The notes under the pieces: generated by a model
What the model was told of the DNA's origin: nothing
What the model saw: only the letters and a program-made list of their open reading frames with translations
The model's database searches: none
Shown here: piece by piece, positions 14,201-25,485 of the stretch
Layout: every line of letters begins with the position of its first letter
How positions within the stretch are numbered: the stretch's first letter is position 1
DNA from: Owenia fusiformis
Taxonomy: Eukaryota > Annelida > Polychaeta > Sabellida > Oweniidae
Reading direction: 5' to 3'
DNA: 64,000 bases
Assembly (NCBI GenBank): GCA_903813345.2
Contig: CAIIXF020000008.1
Span: 5,401,341-5,465,340 of the forward strand
Translations under genes and position numbers: made by a program

Positions 14201-15310
14201 ACAATTCATAATCCATAACATGTCACCTTGTATTGACATGTTTTTAAAACTTCTTAACTAAATAAGGTTACGCATCAAAAGTTTAATATCTTATATAAAA
14301 TTAATGTAATTTAATTTCCCTTCTTGCCCCTCTTTAAATGAAAATTGAGAAATGTTGAAAATATTTTTACCTCAAGAATAAGGTGATTATCTTTCATAGC
14401 ATTCTATCATATTTGTGCAACCAATAGTGTTTTAGAATAAACAGTCACATATTGTTGCTTTGAGAAACAAAGAATGAAAAGAATTATTTTACATGATATA
14501 TGTTGTGGTTTTGAGTAAAAGCGAGGCATGTCAACTTTTTTGTATGATTATTTCTAATAGAAATTGTTGTTTGCTGCATTTATTCAAATCATGAAAATGC
14601 TTTTATCTTGTTACAGTTTAATTAGTAAATGTATGTGGTAAAATTTAGTTTTGTCATATTGTTGAAGTTTAAAAAAATGAAGAATTTGAATTCTATGTTT
14701 ACATGTATTTTTGAAATGCTGATTATATGCATCGTATGTTATGCTATCATGTTATTTAATGAACCATCTTGAGCCTGAGTACATATGTTGAAAAATATAG
14801 TGTAGTAAAATTATTTAACTTAATTCCTGGAAAATTCCACTTTTTTATATTGCTAAACATAATGTTGCGATTACTGCCAGTTTTCACGTCTTCCACCCTG
14901 ATAGGCTGTAGGATTGCATGTATTCTCCACTCAGCAATCACAAAGCCGTATCATTATTGATTACAGACAATGATATACCATTTCATAAAGCCTGGTCTTA
15001 ACTTCTCCTATTTCATGATTTGCCTTATTAATTATTTATCTAGGAAATTGATATATTTTGATTTGAACAAATTTACTGGTTTTATGGCTGTTCTCTGATC
15101 TTCTCTGTGAGTTGTTGCTCTTATATACTTGAGTATTCTCGTCATTTTCATTGTAGATGTTCATTCATTTATAATTGACTAACCAACCATTAAATGTATC
15201 CAGGGGTTTATTAATATTGGGTATACATTATAAAGTAATAATTGTTATCATTCTTTAGTAACACAAAAATAATACTTTCCTATAATTTAATCATGGTAAA
15301 TATAAATGTA
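8293..15310 (+). other. Probable continuing intron left of the Polinton
   Basis: There is no supported exon. The stretch contains the foldback at 8898-9062, several poly-C runs (9817-9831, 9904-9916, 11137-11148) and AT-rich single-copy sequence. A short CG-containing segment at 13795-13870 (TTATTACCGCCCACC, ATAAGCGCCCAAC) looks like a decayed interspersed repeat. Open frames of 60-80 codons here lack splice context or composition supporting coding. Confidence 0.45.
8898..9062. repeat. 165-bp foldback (long imperfect hairpin)
   Basis: It starts CAATTGTAGACCTC and ends with the complement of CAATTGTTGACCTC. The two arms of about 80 bp pair imperfectly along their whole length around a centre near 8980 (GACCTCGACC/GGTCTCTGTC). 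The right arm has its own short hairpins, such as GTTGACCTCT/AGAGGTCAAC. It is most likely a foldback MITE or a hairpin transcript source; no target duplication was identified. Confidence 0.75.
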
Positions 15311-15316
15311 CATGTC

Positions 15317-15536
15317 AGTAGTGTAAAGAGGGGTGGAAGATGGAAAGAATGCGGACAGGAATCCCGTAGACCACTGAACCAGAGACCACATACCCCTCAG
15401 AGACCACATATCCCACAATTTTTGTGGTCCAACCCACATTCAACATTATAGTGGAACCTTACATAAATATGACCGATCATTTCATCATTCTGATAACGTA
15501 TCAGTCAATGCCTCGTGACACATGTCTCTCTGGACC
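15317..15536 (+). repeat. Polinton left terminal inverted repeat
   Basis: These 220 bp match the complement of 32651-32870 without gaps and with four mismatches by eye. The outermost bases are AGTAGTGT. The repeat contains internal direct copies of AGAGACCACATA. The 6-bp target duplication CATGTC precedes it. Confidence 0.97.
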
Positions 15537-15984
15537 ATATTTCAAGATTATGAAATGCATGTTACCTAATTAAAAGTAATAATAATGTTATTATGACACC
15601 ATCATATAAATACCTATTTATGAAATAATGTTATCGCTTAGTACTTAAGAACAGTAACTTGAGAAATTTCTTTGAATTTTGTAGATTTATTATTGAATTC
15701 CTTTCAGTATTAAAAATGAAGATATCAGAAATAAGATAGTTCTTAAATAACCATAGCACGTATGTTTAGAGTCTCTGCGAAGTATATCTATTCAGAATTA
15801 TGTTTACCTTCCACTTTGAACAAAATAAAACATTAAACCAGTATGATATGAAGTTTGTATACTCCCAGTTCACCTTGATTAAACTGGTATCAGAATATTT
15901 GGAGTAATGTGTATTTATGATATTTTCGAAATGAAACAAATCAATATTTCAGACTATAACTAGTGTGTTAATAAAGAGAGAGTT
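15537..15984. other. Non-coding stretch between left TIR and first gene
   Basis: AT-rich, with no supported frame. A minus-strand AATAAA (plus-strand TTTATT at 15686-15691) could end the leftward transcripts of the short genes. Confidence 0.4.
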
Positions 15985-16233
15985 CTAAAGTTCTGTTTCA
16001 TCTTCGTTAGCATGACGTGCCCTCATGTGACTTATCAAACCAATACGTGACGTACAGTTCTTTTGGCACACGTTACATTGATAGGGGAGCTGTAGTGTGG
16101 CCCAGTTAATATCACTCAGATTACTGAACGTAGTTGCTATAGATTCGGGAGACGTTGGTGACTCCATTAAATCCTGATGACGCCATCTCCAATTAATCCT
16201 TTTTCTCAGCCAAACCCTCACTGAAATTTCCAT
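15985..16233 (-). CDS. Short C2H2 zinc-finger protein (82 aa)
   Basis: The frame starts with ATG and ends next to the left TIR. The N-terminal 50 residues show nothing I recognise. The C-terminal part holds one clean C2H2 finger (CNVCQKNC...SHMRARH, C-x2-C-x12-H-x4-H, about residues 53-74). The segment SRIGLISHMRARH resembles the finger often found at the end of LINE reverse transcriptases, so it could be a captured or decayed retrotransposon tail. A TATATAAA box lies about 100 bp upstream (16336-16343, minus strand), supporting an independent gene. An ATTTCAG just after the ATG could instead be a splice acceptor, making this the last exon of a longer product. Nucleic-acid binding is the likely activity; its role in the element is unknown. 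Confidence 0.5.
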   Translation of the reverse strand: MEISVRVWLRKRINWRWRHQDLMESPTSPESIATTFSNLSDINWATLQLPYQCNVCQKNCTSRIGLISHMRARHANEDETEL

Positions 16234-16335
16234 AAAAACATATTTGGATTACATTTAAATCGAAATACCCTAAGTAGTAGTTATGATTAATACACTATAC
16301 TAGTTGAAGCTAATGATGTATGAATTGTAAACTGT

Positions 16336-16343
16336 TTATATAG
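16336..16343 (-). promoter_or_regulatory. TATA box upstream of the C2H2 gene
   Basis: The minus-strand sequence reads GCTATATAAACAG. It lies about 100 bp upstream of the ATG at 16233. Confidence 0.4.
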
Positions 16344-16407
16344 CTAAAATCAATTGGGTAATATCAAACAATACTTAATTGGGGTTTAATTTCAATGAAT
16401 TATTTTC

Positions 16408-16752
16408 TCAGTTATCATTAATTGCCGAGATCAAACATATCATCCTACCTATTAGAACAAATGCTATGATGATACAAAGTATTATTCCGAATGCTACGCC
16501 AATGTATACGATTTCCATGTTTCCGTTATTTGATGTTACATCGGCTATATCGTTCTTCGTAGGAGATATATACGATGCCACACTTGTCATCTCGGTATGA
16601 TGATGCTGAATACAATTTCCACCGACGATTTCATGCGGGAAATCTTTACACCTCCACGATTCCTCACAAGATAAGACGTAGCCATATTTATATTTCTCAC
16701 AAACACACTTTAGGGGACATTTTACAAACTCCATTTTCTCGAATAGTTGCAT
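16408..16752 (-). CDS. LRRNT-like single-pass membrane protein
   Basis: The frame is open from a TAG just upstream; the first ATG is at 16752. The N-terminal part has the spacing of a leucine-rich-repeat N-terminal cap: KCPLKCVCEKYKYGYVLSCE, then a further Cys and DFP (C-P-x2-C-x-C-x10-C-x5-C). A His/Ser/Thr linker follows, then one strong transmembrane helix (starting EIVYIGVAFGIILC) and a tail of about 10 residues. No leucine-rich repeats follow the cap. No signal peptide is present on this exon. The sequence just before the frame ends ACAACAG, so an upstream exon supplying a leader is possible, but I could not place one. The predicted topology is Cys-rich domain outside, short tail inside. 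It is not a recognised Polinton core gene. Roles in virion attachment, envelope or cell surface are guesses. Confidence 0.6.
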   Translation of the reverse strand: MQLFEKMEFVKCPLKCVCEKYKYGYVLSCEESWRCKDFPHEIVGGNCIQHHHTEMTSVASYISPTKNDIADVTSNNGNMEIVYIGVAFGIILCIIIAFVLIGRMICLISAINDN

Positions 16753-17429
16753 ACAATGTACTACATTCAACTGTTGTGAACAAACCTAATTGACCAGACC
16801 AAATTTGGGAGTTATTCAAACAATGTATTCGCAAATGGTCAAGTCAAGTTACACGTTTTTTAGTGAACCTGGGTGTGAGCGTGTAATATTTCAATCCCCG
16901 GGATAACTGTCCCGCTCTTAATTCTCTTTTCCAATTACAAATAGTTTACTATTATAGTCAACCGACCGAGTAAACAGCATACGCGGGAACACGAATACGT
17001 TCAAAGACAAAATCATTTTTTAAAAAACGCGTATCTTAACCGACCCCTCTCTCATTCTATCATTCTTTGAATTACTAGTCTTAAGATGTTTATATTAGAT
17101 TGACATTACATTCAGTAAGTGCACATTTGCAATATTGCATATTATATCTTGGAGATAGTTTGTTTTGAATCATCTCTGGGTGTCCATGGTGTAACTGATA
17201 AAAACAATCTTCCTAGTTTATCCGCATTTGATTCATCTCGATATGATCACGTTGAAATTGATAAAACATGCGATTCTTTGATCCACATCCCACATACTTG
17301 AATGACTAACCATTATAATCTTTCGTTACACAAGAATTGTAAATACCATTGAAGATAAGATGTAGCTTATGCAACGCGTGTTTTACTATAAATACCACGT
17401 GTCCCACATGCATTGACACTACTTGCAGA
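16753..17429. promoter_or_regulatory. Divergent region between membrane-protein gene and PolB gene
   Basis: It must contain the promoters of the leftward membrane-protein gene and the rightward PolB transcription unit. No convincing TATA pair was found. The frame just before 17430 (from a TAA at 17340) is Cys-rich (CSLC, CPTC) but has no ATG. It is either coding through an unseen upstream exon or part of a 5' UTR. Confidence 0.35.
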
Positions 17430-19565
17430 ATGGATCCCATGAAGCACTCATGCGAGATTTGCGCAAAACCATTCAGTACGTTGAATGGTTTGACAAAGCA
17501 TTTAAATCGCGTTCATGTTCCCTCGCAACATGAATGTCCAGGCTGCAAAAAACTATTTAAGAGAATTGATACTTTGAGACGACACATGTGGAAGTGCCAA
17601 GTCTATCAACATGTAAGTAAAAATTTTATTCTACCGCATTTGCGAATCATGATCATTGTTATTCAGTTTACTGTATTTCATTTTAAACTAAACATTTTTT
17701 CTCATTAAGTGTGTAAATGAAAAAATCTTGTGTAGTGAAAAGTATATTTGAGAATTTCAGATCGAATGCAATTTACAGGAATGGATTACTTTGTATCATT
17801 TAAAATATAAAATAGAAGAACATGGAGTACTTTAATAGGCTTTAGTAAGCTGTGGATTTGTTCGTGACATATTTCAAATGCTATAGAGAAGTAATGATAA
17901 TTTATGATTTCACAATTCAGATTTTTTTGATTCGTTAATATGCACTCAATAAATTAATCTGCGAAAGTACCATCTTAATTGATACACCTTGCATGCATGG
18001 TGTATTTTCTATTCACGTGAACCCCCATTTTGTAACCGTAATGTTTATTTGAGATATTATTGCTTTATGTAGGATCAACGTCAAGCTTGTCTTGGTGAAT
18101 CAGCAGGATCAAGCAGTACCCCTGATGTGGTGATAGAACCACCAAAAGAAAAACCAGTAAAAAATCCACCCAAAAGAAAAACGTCCGTGAGTAGAACGTT
18201 TCCTTATGGAATTCATAATCATTAAAGTGTGTTGCTGATTCAAAATTAATGCTAACATGTATAGATAACATATTCCTTTAACAGAGTCCGTGATCGTTAC
18301 GTTTTTTGTTTATCTATGTAACATTTAATAGAATAATCCTTTAATTGTTAATCCAATATTCGATCACAATTCCAATATTGTTTAGGATATATTCAATAAT
18401 TGGCATTCTTGAAATAATTGGAATTTAAGCGTATAATAGTTATAGTTACTCATTGCATTTCAGAAAAAACAGCCAGTCGATATCATAGCGCCTAAACCCC
18501 CCTCCCCTATAACACTTGAGTTAGTGGATGCCGTTCCCAATAATATAGATGATTCCCCAGTTATAGAGCTCGAGGACCACGAACCCGTCATACGCCCATG
18601 GCGTACTTACAATTGCCCAGTAAGTGTTACATTATTGACTCTGCAAAACGTAAATTATAAATCCACTAGATAACCGTAAATATATTGTGACAATACATTG
18701 TGAACCAAGATAACAGAGATGAATATAAAAATGCATATCATTTTTCAGGAATGTCCAGTTGTTTTTACATCTCGCTCGGCCCTCTGGAACCACGAGGTAG
18801 CCGAGCATACCTCCTTACCAGACGATGCCCCACCAACGTCACCGTTGTATAGGGAAGACGACCTGGATGGGAAACAAGTCTCCTCGTCAACTTCCGGTCA
18901 ACAACAAAATGGAGATGATTTTTTCTCCCTGATATCATCAACTGATACAGAGAGAAACGAACTTCTCAAACAGCTGCTGTTGACCACTCAACAACAATCC
19001 GAGCACTTAAAAGTGCTCATAGAGAATCAAGTAAGTTTGTCAACCTATTTTCTTTACTTTCTATTAACATATCCTATCATGTCCAGCCCTTTGAAATCAT
19101 TCTTACATACACTAACATTAACAAGTAACAAATAGTAACCGATAGTTTGATTTTATGTTTATCTAGATGCAACTAACCAAGCTGTTGTCATCTCAAAAAA
19201 CGAACCAAGCAGAGAGAAAAAGGAAATCAGAAGAACCCCTCCCAGCTCTGAGTCCCCCTCCCCCAAAAAAGAAAATGCAGTTTACTGTAAGTTCAATACA
19301 TAGATCAGGTTCTACGCATGCCCATTATCAAAAAGACATTTAGATTTTTTTTTAAATACATTACAGGTTGCATAGTGATAGCATATTATTAATATCATTA
19401 TACCATTCCTATATCATTGATATAATTAAGGTTCTAAACAAAACATTACTAATTTTTTGTTTTAAATATAGATGGAGGAGTTGAATGAAATCAGGGACGC
19501 AACCCTCGCTTGGCAAAATGATGATGATTATGATGATGATACCCTTAATATAAAGAGCTTACCAA
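17430..19565 (+). CDS. 5' exons of the PolB gene encoding C2H2 zinc fingers
   Basis: Six small exons: 17430-17612, 18073-18186, 18464-18619, 18749-19030, 19167-19286 and 19472-19565. Donors are GTAAGT, GTGAGT, GTAAGT, GTAAGT, GTAAGT and GTGCGT; every acceptor ends in AG. The first five introns are phase 0; the sixth is phase 1 and joins the main PolB exon. Exon 1 has two fingers (CEICAKPF..H....H and CPGCKKLF..H...C). A further finger is split by the third intron: CP at the end of exon 3, ECPVVFTSRSALWNHEVAEH from exon 4, which validates that junction. Exon 4 ends in a Gln/Leu-rich helix, exon 5 has a basic nuclear-localisation-like RKRK and KKKM, and exon 6 is Asp-rich. If the last donor is not used, the frame stops at TAA 19571-19573, giving a separate zinc-finger protein of about 311 aa. 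The 5' start is the first in-frame ATG and may be extended. Confidence 0.75.
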
Positions 19566-19833
19566 GTGCGTAATGCTTATAGGTATTTAGAGATTTTTAA
19601 TTATATCAATTAGCATGAGTAAAATATATGTAGTTAATCCTGTCTTAATGAACACCTTTCTCGAGTGATCTCCCATTTTCAACACATACTCCACTCATGA
19701 AATATCCTTTCTGTAGTAAACACCTGTCTATAGTGTACACAGTTTTATGTCTACTGTATGTACACTGATTGTATTGTGTAGTTTACATATACTGTACGGG
19801 ATTCTTTTAAATATTTTATCATTTACTTTGCAG

Positions 19834-22800
19834 AAAAATATAAATGCAGAAACAAGAGATGTTCATCCAGTTTCGAAAACAGGAGAGAGCTGCACCGTCA
19901 TCGCATGGAACATCATTTTCAAGTCGGCGGGTCCGTCAAATCAACACCATGGACCGATGAGAATGATGCACCATGGATCATGGACGATGGCACCCAGGAT
20001 GAACATTTAAAGAAAGAATATCTGGTAAATAAAAAACTTATTTTAGCTAATGACAAGGTGAACGATATGGTTTCCATTTACAATTTCCCTACACCCCCGA
20101 ATCTCTCTAGCAACGATCTGGTTGATTTTTTTGATTTTGTCTACCAGCAACAATCCACATCCTTTAAATTCAATATGACGGTTTCAATGATTCTCCAAAA
20201 TATTGAGACGGGGCGCTATAGATACTTTGCTGCAGGACCCAATAATTTCCAATTTGAAATTCCGCTACTTGTCTCAAATCTTACAGAACTGGAAACGGCC
20301 AGAGGAGAAATAAAAAAATTATCACTCGAAAATTTTACACAGCCTTTAAAGGAATCTACAAAGTGGAAAGCTGCTCTCATCACTAACATTCATTATCTAG
20401 TGTATCAAACTGATTACATCATATCAAACAGTCGGGTTAATCTACCCGATTATATTCAAAATAACAAGTCTATTATCAAATTGACAAAAAAGCCTAATAC
20501 AAACACGCATTATTCAGACAATCTATGTGTGTTCAGGGCTTTAACTCTTGCCAAGGGTACACCATTGCTTCCAGTAAAAGCTTTTGAGCATCAAGTTCGA
20601 ATTATGTATCATCAATGGAGACAGTACGTAATTGACAATGATTATGTCCAGCACATTCAAGTACCTGAAAATTATACATACTATGAAGGTTTTAAGTTGA
20701 AGGATATTCCATTTTTCGAAGAATGCTTCCAAACATCCGTCTTCATTTATGAACTTCAATCTATCGCTACAGCTCAAAGTTTGTACCATAGTAGCGATCA
20801 GTTCCCTACAATAATGCATTGCAATCTTTTCGAAGATCATTTGAGTTACATACGAGATATCAACAAATTTGCTAAAAAATTTCAATGTGGAACGTGTGAT
20901 AAGTTATTCTCTCGTTTAGATAGTAGAAACAAGCATCAACGTGTCTGTAAAAATCAATCAAATTATAAATATCCAGGGGGGTATTGGACGCTTAATAAAT
21001 CTATATTTCAAACCTTGGACGAGATAGGCGTGCACGTAGATCAAAATGAAAGATTCTCGGAAAGTTTTGTTTGCTTTGATTTTGAGAGTTACTTGAAACC
21101 CCTCGAGGAAAACAGCACTGAGACTACATCAACCACATTAACTCATCAGCATATTCCCGTATCGGTCAGTTTGTGTTCAAATATCCCGGGACATACAGAA
21201 CCCCAATGCATTGTTAATGGTAACAATCCATACGATCTTGTTGAAACGATGCTCGAAAAGCTAGCAGCTATTCAGAGCACATTTTTTGAAAGTCAACTAG
21301 ATAAATACTCCACTTACATACAATCGTTAGATTTGTTAATAGAGCAATATACACCACCTGCAGAAAACTCGGATACAAGTGATCCAGAGGATCTAAGCGA
21401 TCCTTATGGTACACTTCAATTTCAATGCAAATTAAATCAAACCAATAGCTGGTATAGTTTTCAAAAAAGACTACATCTCATCTCGGAAAGCTCAGCTCCG
21501 AGTAGCTCTGATAATGACGACTCACTGTCTAGTGACATTTCAGATACAGAATCAGAACACAGTGTTCGAGATAACGACCCCAAACTTCCCAATGTACATA
21601 ATGTGAATAGTCTTTCGCATTCGAGTCGCAAACAAATTGCCAAAAAACTGAAACACATAAAAACTCAGTTTTATAATTATCTCAAAGAATTAATCATTAT
21701 AGGATTTAATTCTAGTCGTTACGACCTTCCATTGCTTAAACAATACCTTCCCAAAGCCTTGAATCTCGATAACAATCTCCAGTTTTTAGTTAAAAAGAAC
21801 AATGCTTATCAATGCATCTCGACTAAAAATGGTTTCAAGTTTCTGGATATCAGTTCATATTTACCACCAGGTACGTCCTATAAACAGTTTCTGAAAACAT
21901 TTAAAATCCCAGTCAACAAGGGATTCTGGATGTATGAATGGTTTGAAAATCCCGCTCAACTTTTACTCGATACAATGCCCGAAAAACATCATTTTTATTC
22001 AACTTTGAAACAATGCAATACATTAGAAGAGGATCATTTAGAATGGATAAAAAATGGTAAACGGGGAAATGAACCGCCGAGTTTAGAACAAAACTATAAT
22101 TTCATGTTAGAGGTTTGGGAAAGTTTACCGAAAGAATCTCGCAACATTCAAAGTCTCTTGGAATGGTATAACAATTTAGATGTTCAACCTTTTTGTTCAG
22201 CTGTAGAAAAAATGGTGAGAATGTATCGTGATCAACACATTGATATGCTTCGCGATGTCATTTCCTTACCTGGCATTGCAAAACGCATATTGTTCAGATA
22301 TGGCGAGCAAGCAGGGGCACATTTCCCTCTCTTCAATTCAAAATTCTCGGATACCTATAGAACTATTAAAAATAATATCATAGGTGGACCGAGTATTATT
22401 TTTAATAGAGCTCATAAAAAGGGAGAAACCTTTATAAGGAATAATTCAGAATTCCCGTGTGAACGGATCGTTGGCTTAGATGCTAACGCTTTATATTTGC
22501 ATAGTCTTACTCGTGAAATGCCAGTCAATCGTTTCAATGTCAGAAAGGCAGAAAACAATTTCCAAGTTTCAAAAAATGAACGTTTTGAAATGATGTACAC
22601 ATGGATTGAATGGGAAAATCTACTACCTGAAAATGATTACTTATATCGAATGAATAATGGCGGGAAGGAAGTCTACGTTGGTACGTATCCATGCGATGCG
22701 TTTTCAAGCGCCAATAAAACTGTTTTGCAGTTCGATGGTTGCTACTTCCACGGTCACGATTGTTGGTTGACCAAAAACGCGCAGTCTACAGACGAAGGTC

Positions 22801-24344
22801 GGAAACAATTTCAATTGAGACAAGTGAACACTGAAAAACGTAATAGTTTCATCAAGAGTCAAGGCTACAAGTTGATTATAAAACACGAATGCGAATTCAG
22901 GGCAGATTTAGCTTCAAAAAACAAATCAGCTAGACGCCGTCTTCCTTCCGGTGAAAATATTACTCTATTTGATTTTGAAAAATCGAAACGTCTACCATTT
23001 CACAAACGTTATCCCAGAGAAATTCATGATATTCAAAACATTACAGATGCTGTTCTGGATGATACCCTTTTTGGAATGGTAGAAGTTGATATCAAAGTTC
23101 CCCAAACTTGGCCGAATGAACACTTAAAAACAAAAGCCCACCGTCAACTCGGTAGAGATGTTACACCTTGGGATTATTTTAAAGAATTCTCACCTATTTT
23201 TTGTACCTCTGAGGTTAAATTCGAGGATGTAAGCAAACATATGCAGGATTATATCAAAGATCAAAACCTTTCACAGAAACCCAAACCTATGTTAGTAGGT
23301 GCTATGTCGGCCAAAAAAATACTAATCACCACCAGTCTCTATCGATGGTACGTAGAGCACGGGTTGCAAACAGAAAAAATTCACCAAGTGATTGAATTTG
23401 ATCGTATGTCATGCTTCAAGGATTTCGTTAAGTACGTTTCCGATATGCGAAGACAAGGGGATGTTAACCCTGATTTTGAATTACTTAGTCTTATCGCAAA
23501 ACTTATCGGAAATAGTGCTTACGGGAGCCTTCTCACGTGTCAAGAAAGGTTTAAAGATCATTTTTTTAGGAAAAATAAATTTGAAATTAGACGCCTCATT
23601 AACACTCCACAGTTTAGAAATTTGACTTCTATTCAAGATCCCTTCAATCCCGAGGATGATCCAATTTTTGAACTAGAAACTGCTAAAAAACAAATGAAGT
23701 TGAACCTTCCCGTCTACTTAGGCTATACTATTTTAAATCACGCGAAAGAGCATATGCTGAGATTTTTTTATGACTTTATTTACGAGTATCTCGATCATAA
23801 CAAGTTCCAATGCATGGAAACTGATACGGACTCGTTGTATCTCGCTTTATCTGAACATGACTTGGTTGACGCCATGAAACCTTCACACAAGCAAAAATAT
23901 CTTAACATGTTAACCAATCAATGTTCCGACGACATTACCCCAGAATGGTTCCCGCGTACATGTTGTCAAAAACACATAATGTTCGACAAGCGACAGAGTG
24001 GTCTTATGAAACACGAACAGACTGGTTCATGCATGATATGTCTTTGCTCAAAAACCTACATAGTCACCGATTCAGAGTCACCCGATAATCCTGATAAAGT
24101 ATCAACGAAAGGTCTCAATAAGCATTCACTAATAAATCCGCTTCAAAGTTTCGAAAAAGCCCTCAAGTCTCAGATCAATGAACCTACTTTGAACCGTGGA
24201 TTTCAAGCTAAAAACAATTCCATATACACATACAACATGAATAGGAAAGGCTTCTCCTATCTCTACATGAAACGCAAGGTCAGTGATGATGGTCGCAGCA
24301 CTGAACCACTCGATATTACTGTCACACCCATAGAAAAATATTAA
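19834..24344 (+). CDS. PolB: Polinton protein-primed family B DNA polymerase
   Basis: This replicates the element from its termini. The long exon follows a TTTGCAG acceptor. Its first residues complete a C2H2 finger (YKCRNKRCSSSFENRRELH), so coding begins before the first ATG at 19905; numbers below count from that Met. An OTU-like segment has DNLCVFRA (Cys208) and DHLSYI (His312). A C2HC finger lies at 328-348. Exo I is FDFES (Asp392/Glu394) and Exo II is GFNSSRYDL (about 600-608), separated by an acidic Ser-rich insert. Motif A is LDANALY (Asp859). A Vsr-like insert QFDGCYFHGHDCW starts near 943. Motif B is KLIGNSAYG (Asn1203), motif C is TDTDS (Asp1307) and the Lys motif is KTYIV (Lys1383). 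All polymerase and exonuclease motifs checked are present and the frame is uninterrupted. With the 5' exons the product would be about 1,819 aa, longer than usual. Confidence 0.95.
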
Positions 24345-24900
24345 TGGAAACCATGTTTAATCAGCTTTTTCATTGAGTTAAAAACTGTTTTTTATTTTCC
24401 TGGATACTATAAGTTCTATATTTTATATAGTGTATACTTTAACAACAACAACAACAACAAAACAATATTGTATATGTTTCAACAAAACTATGTACATAAT
24501 ACAAGCTATATTGATTGTTTGATATTTTATCATTACAATTAGCATGTACATATAGTGATTTTTATAGAACAGTGTTCAAGCAATAACAGTTTTGCATGTT
24601 TCACCAGATTGATGTATATATAACATACAGTCACAATATCAATTGAAAAATAAATATATAACTTTTTTCATGACAATACAAGGTGTGAACCATATACACT
24701 TTGCAAATGTACGTTCGATTGATTGTGTAATTTTCTATTTGTGTACAATATAAACATATGTATATAATATGCTATAGAAATACATTTGTATAGTCTCTAC
24801 ATTGTCTTTGCGCAATTAGCTAGTTCTTCTTAATAAAATGAATTAATGATCTAAACTAATTTGATTGATTGTTTGTTTGTTTGTTTGATTGATTGAAAAA
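24345..24900. other. Convergent 3' region with poly(A) signals and simple repeats
   Basis: The rightward PolB unit and the leftward packaging unit end here. Plus-strand AATAAA occurs at 24649-24654 and 24832-24837; minus-strand AATAAA corresponds to TTTATT at 24391-24396. An (AAC)n run lies near 24441-24461 and a TTTG/TTGA run near 24860-24897. The signals are placed so that the two 3' ends would overlap. Confidence 0.6.
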
Positions 24901-25485
24901 TTAGTCCCTACTACGAGATGTCCATGTTAACCATTTAGATGTTTGTTTTGCTCTATGCTTCTTTGCTTTCACTTTAACACGTTTGTTAGCGTTTGTTGAT
25001 TTCAAATTATATATTTTTGAAGAGAACAAATTTTTAGGCACATTCATATCAAGAAGCATTCTATAAAAATACTTCCATCCAACAGGTTGCTTAGTTGTCC
25101 AGGGAACAACGATATAGTATAACAATTCGCTTATGTGAGAATCAGTATATCGTTGACCATCAATAGTAACTATCCCTTTCTCGTCCCAACTGATGCGATC
25201 TGATCCGCTATCTGTGATGAAATTCAATAACAAAGTGGCTTTACTTCTCCATTTTGGTGATATCACTTTCAAAAATGTAGCATTATCGATTGCTGTCTCC
25301 GAGTTAACTTTTTGAGGAACATTTGTTAATTCATTGATACCATCATCATCATTCGAGTGTGGGAGCACTTGTTTTTCCTCAACTGTAGACTGGTCTATAT
25401 CATTTCCAGAATTATGCATTGATGCATTTTTAGTTTCTAATAAATGTTGATATTTTTCATACGGAATCAACACTGATTTTTTCAT
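24901..25485 (-). CDS. Conserved Polinton accessory protein, basic tail (194 aa)
   Basis: It begins MKKSVLIPYEKYQHLLE and has an acidic, Asn-rich linker. A compact domain follows (about residues 75-155) with ISWDEKGIVTIDGQRY, SHISELLYY, PVGWKYFYRML and NVPKNLF blocks. The C-terminus is strongly basic (NKRVKVKAKKHRAKQ). From memory, proteins with an IP-x-EKY start and a W-x-x-x-G ... S-x-I-x-x-LL ... GW-x-x-F ... NVP core sit beside the small basic protein in many Polintons, but I know no proven function. The basic tail suggests DNA binding or a virion core role. The ATG overlaps the stop of the upstream 109-aa frame as ATGA, so the two are probably translated from the same mRNA. Confidence 0.8.
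   Translation of the reverse strand: MKKSVLIPYEKYQHLLETKNASMHNSGNDIDQSTVEEKQVLPHSNDDDGINELTNVPQKVNSETAIDNATFLKVISPKWRSKATLLLNFITDSGSDRISWDEKGIVTIDGQRYTDSHISELLYYIVVPWTTKQPVGWKYFYRMLLDMNVPKNLFSSKIYNLKSTNANKRVKVKAKKHRAKQTSKWLTWTSRSRD

Noticed and set aside
17119-17301. 60-codon plus-strand frame upstream of the PolB 5' exons
   Set aside because: No ATG start, no clear splice sites in the right phase and no recognisable motif. It could be 5' UTR.
20541-22886. Minus-strand frames of 60-114 codons under PolB
   Set aside because: Shadows of the long, intact PolB reading frame with no motif of their own.
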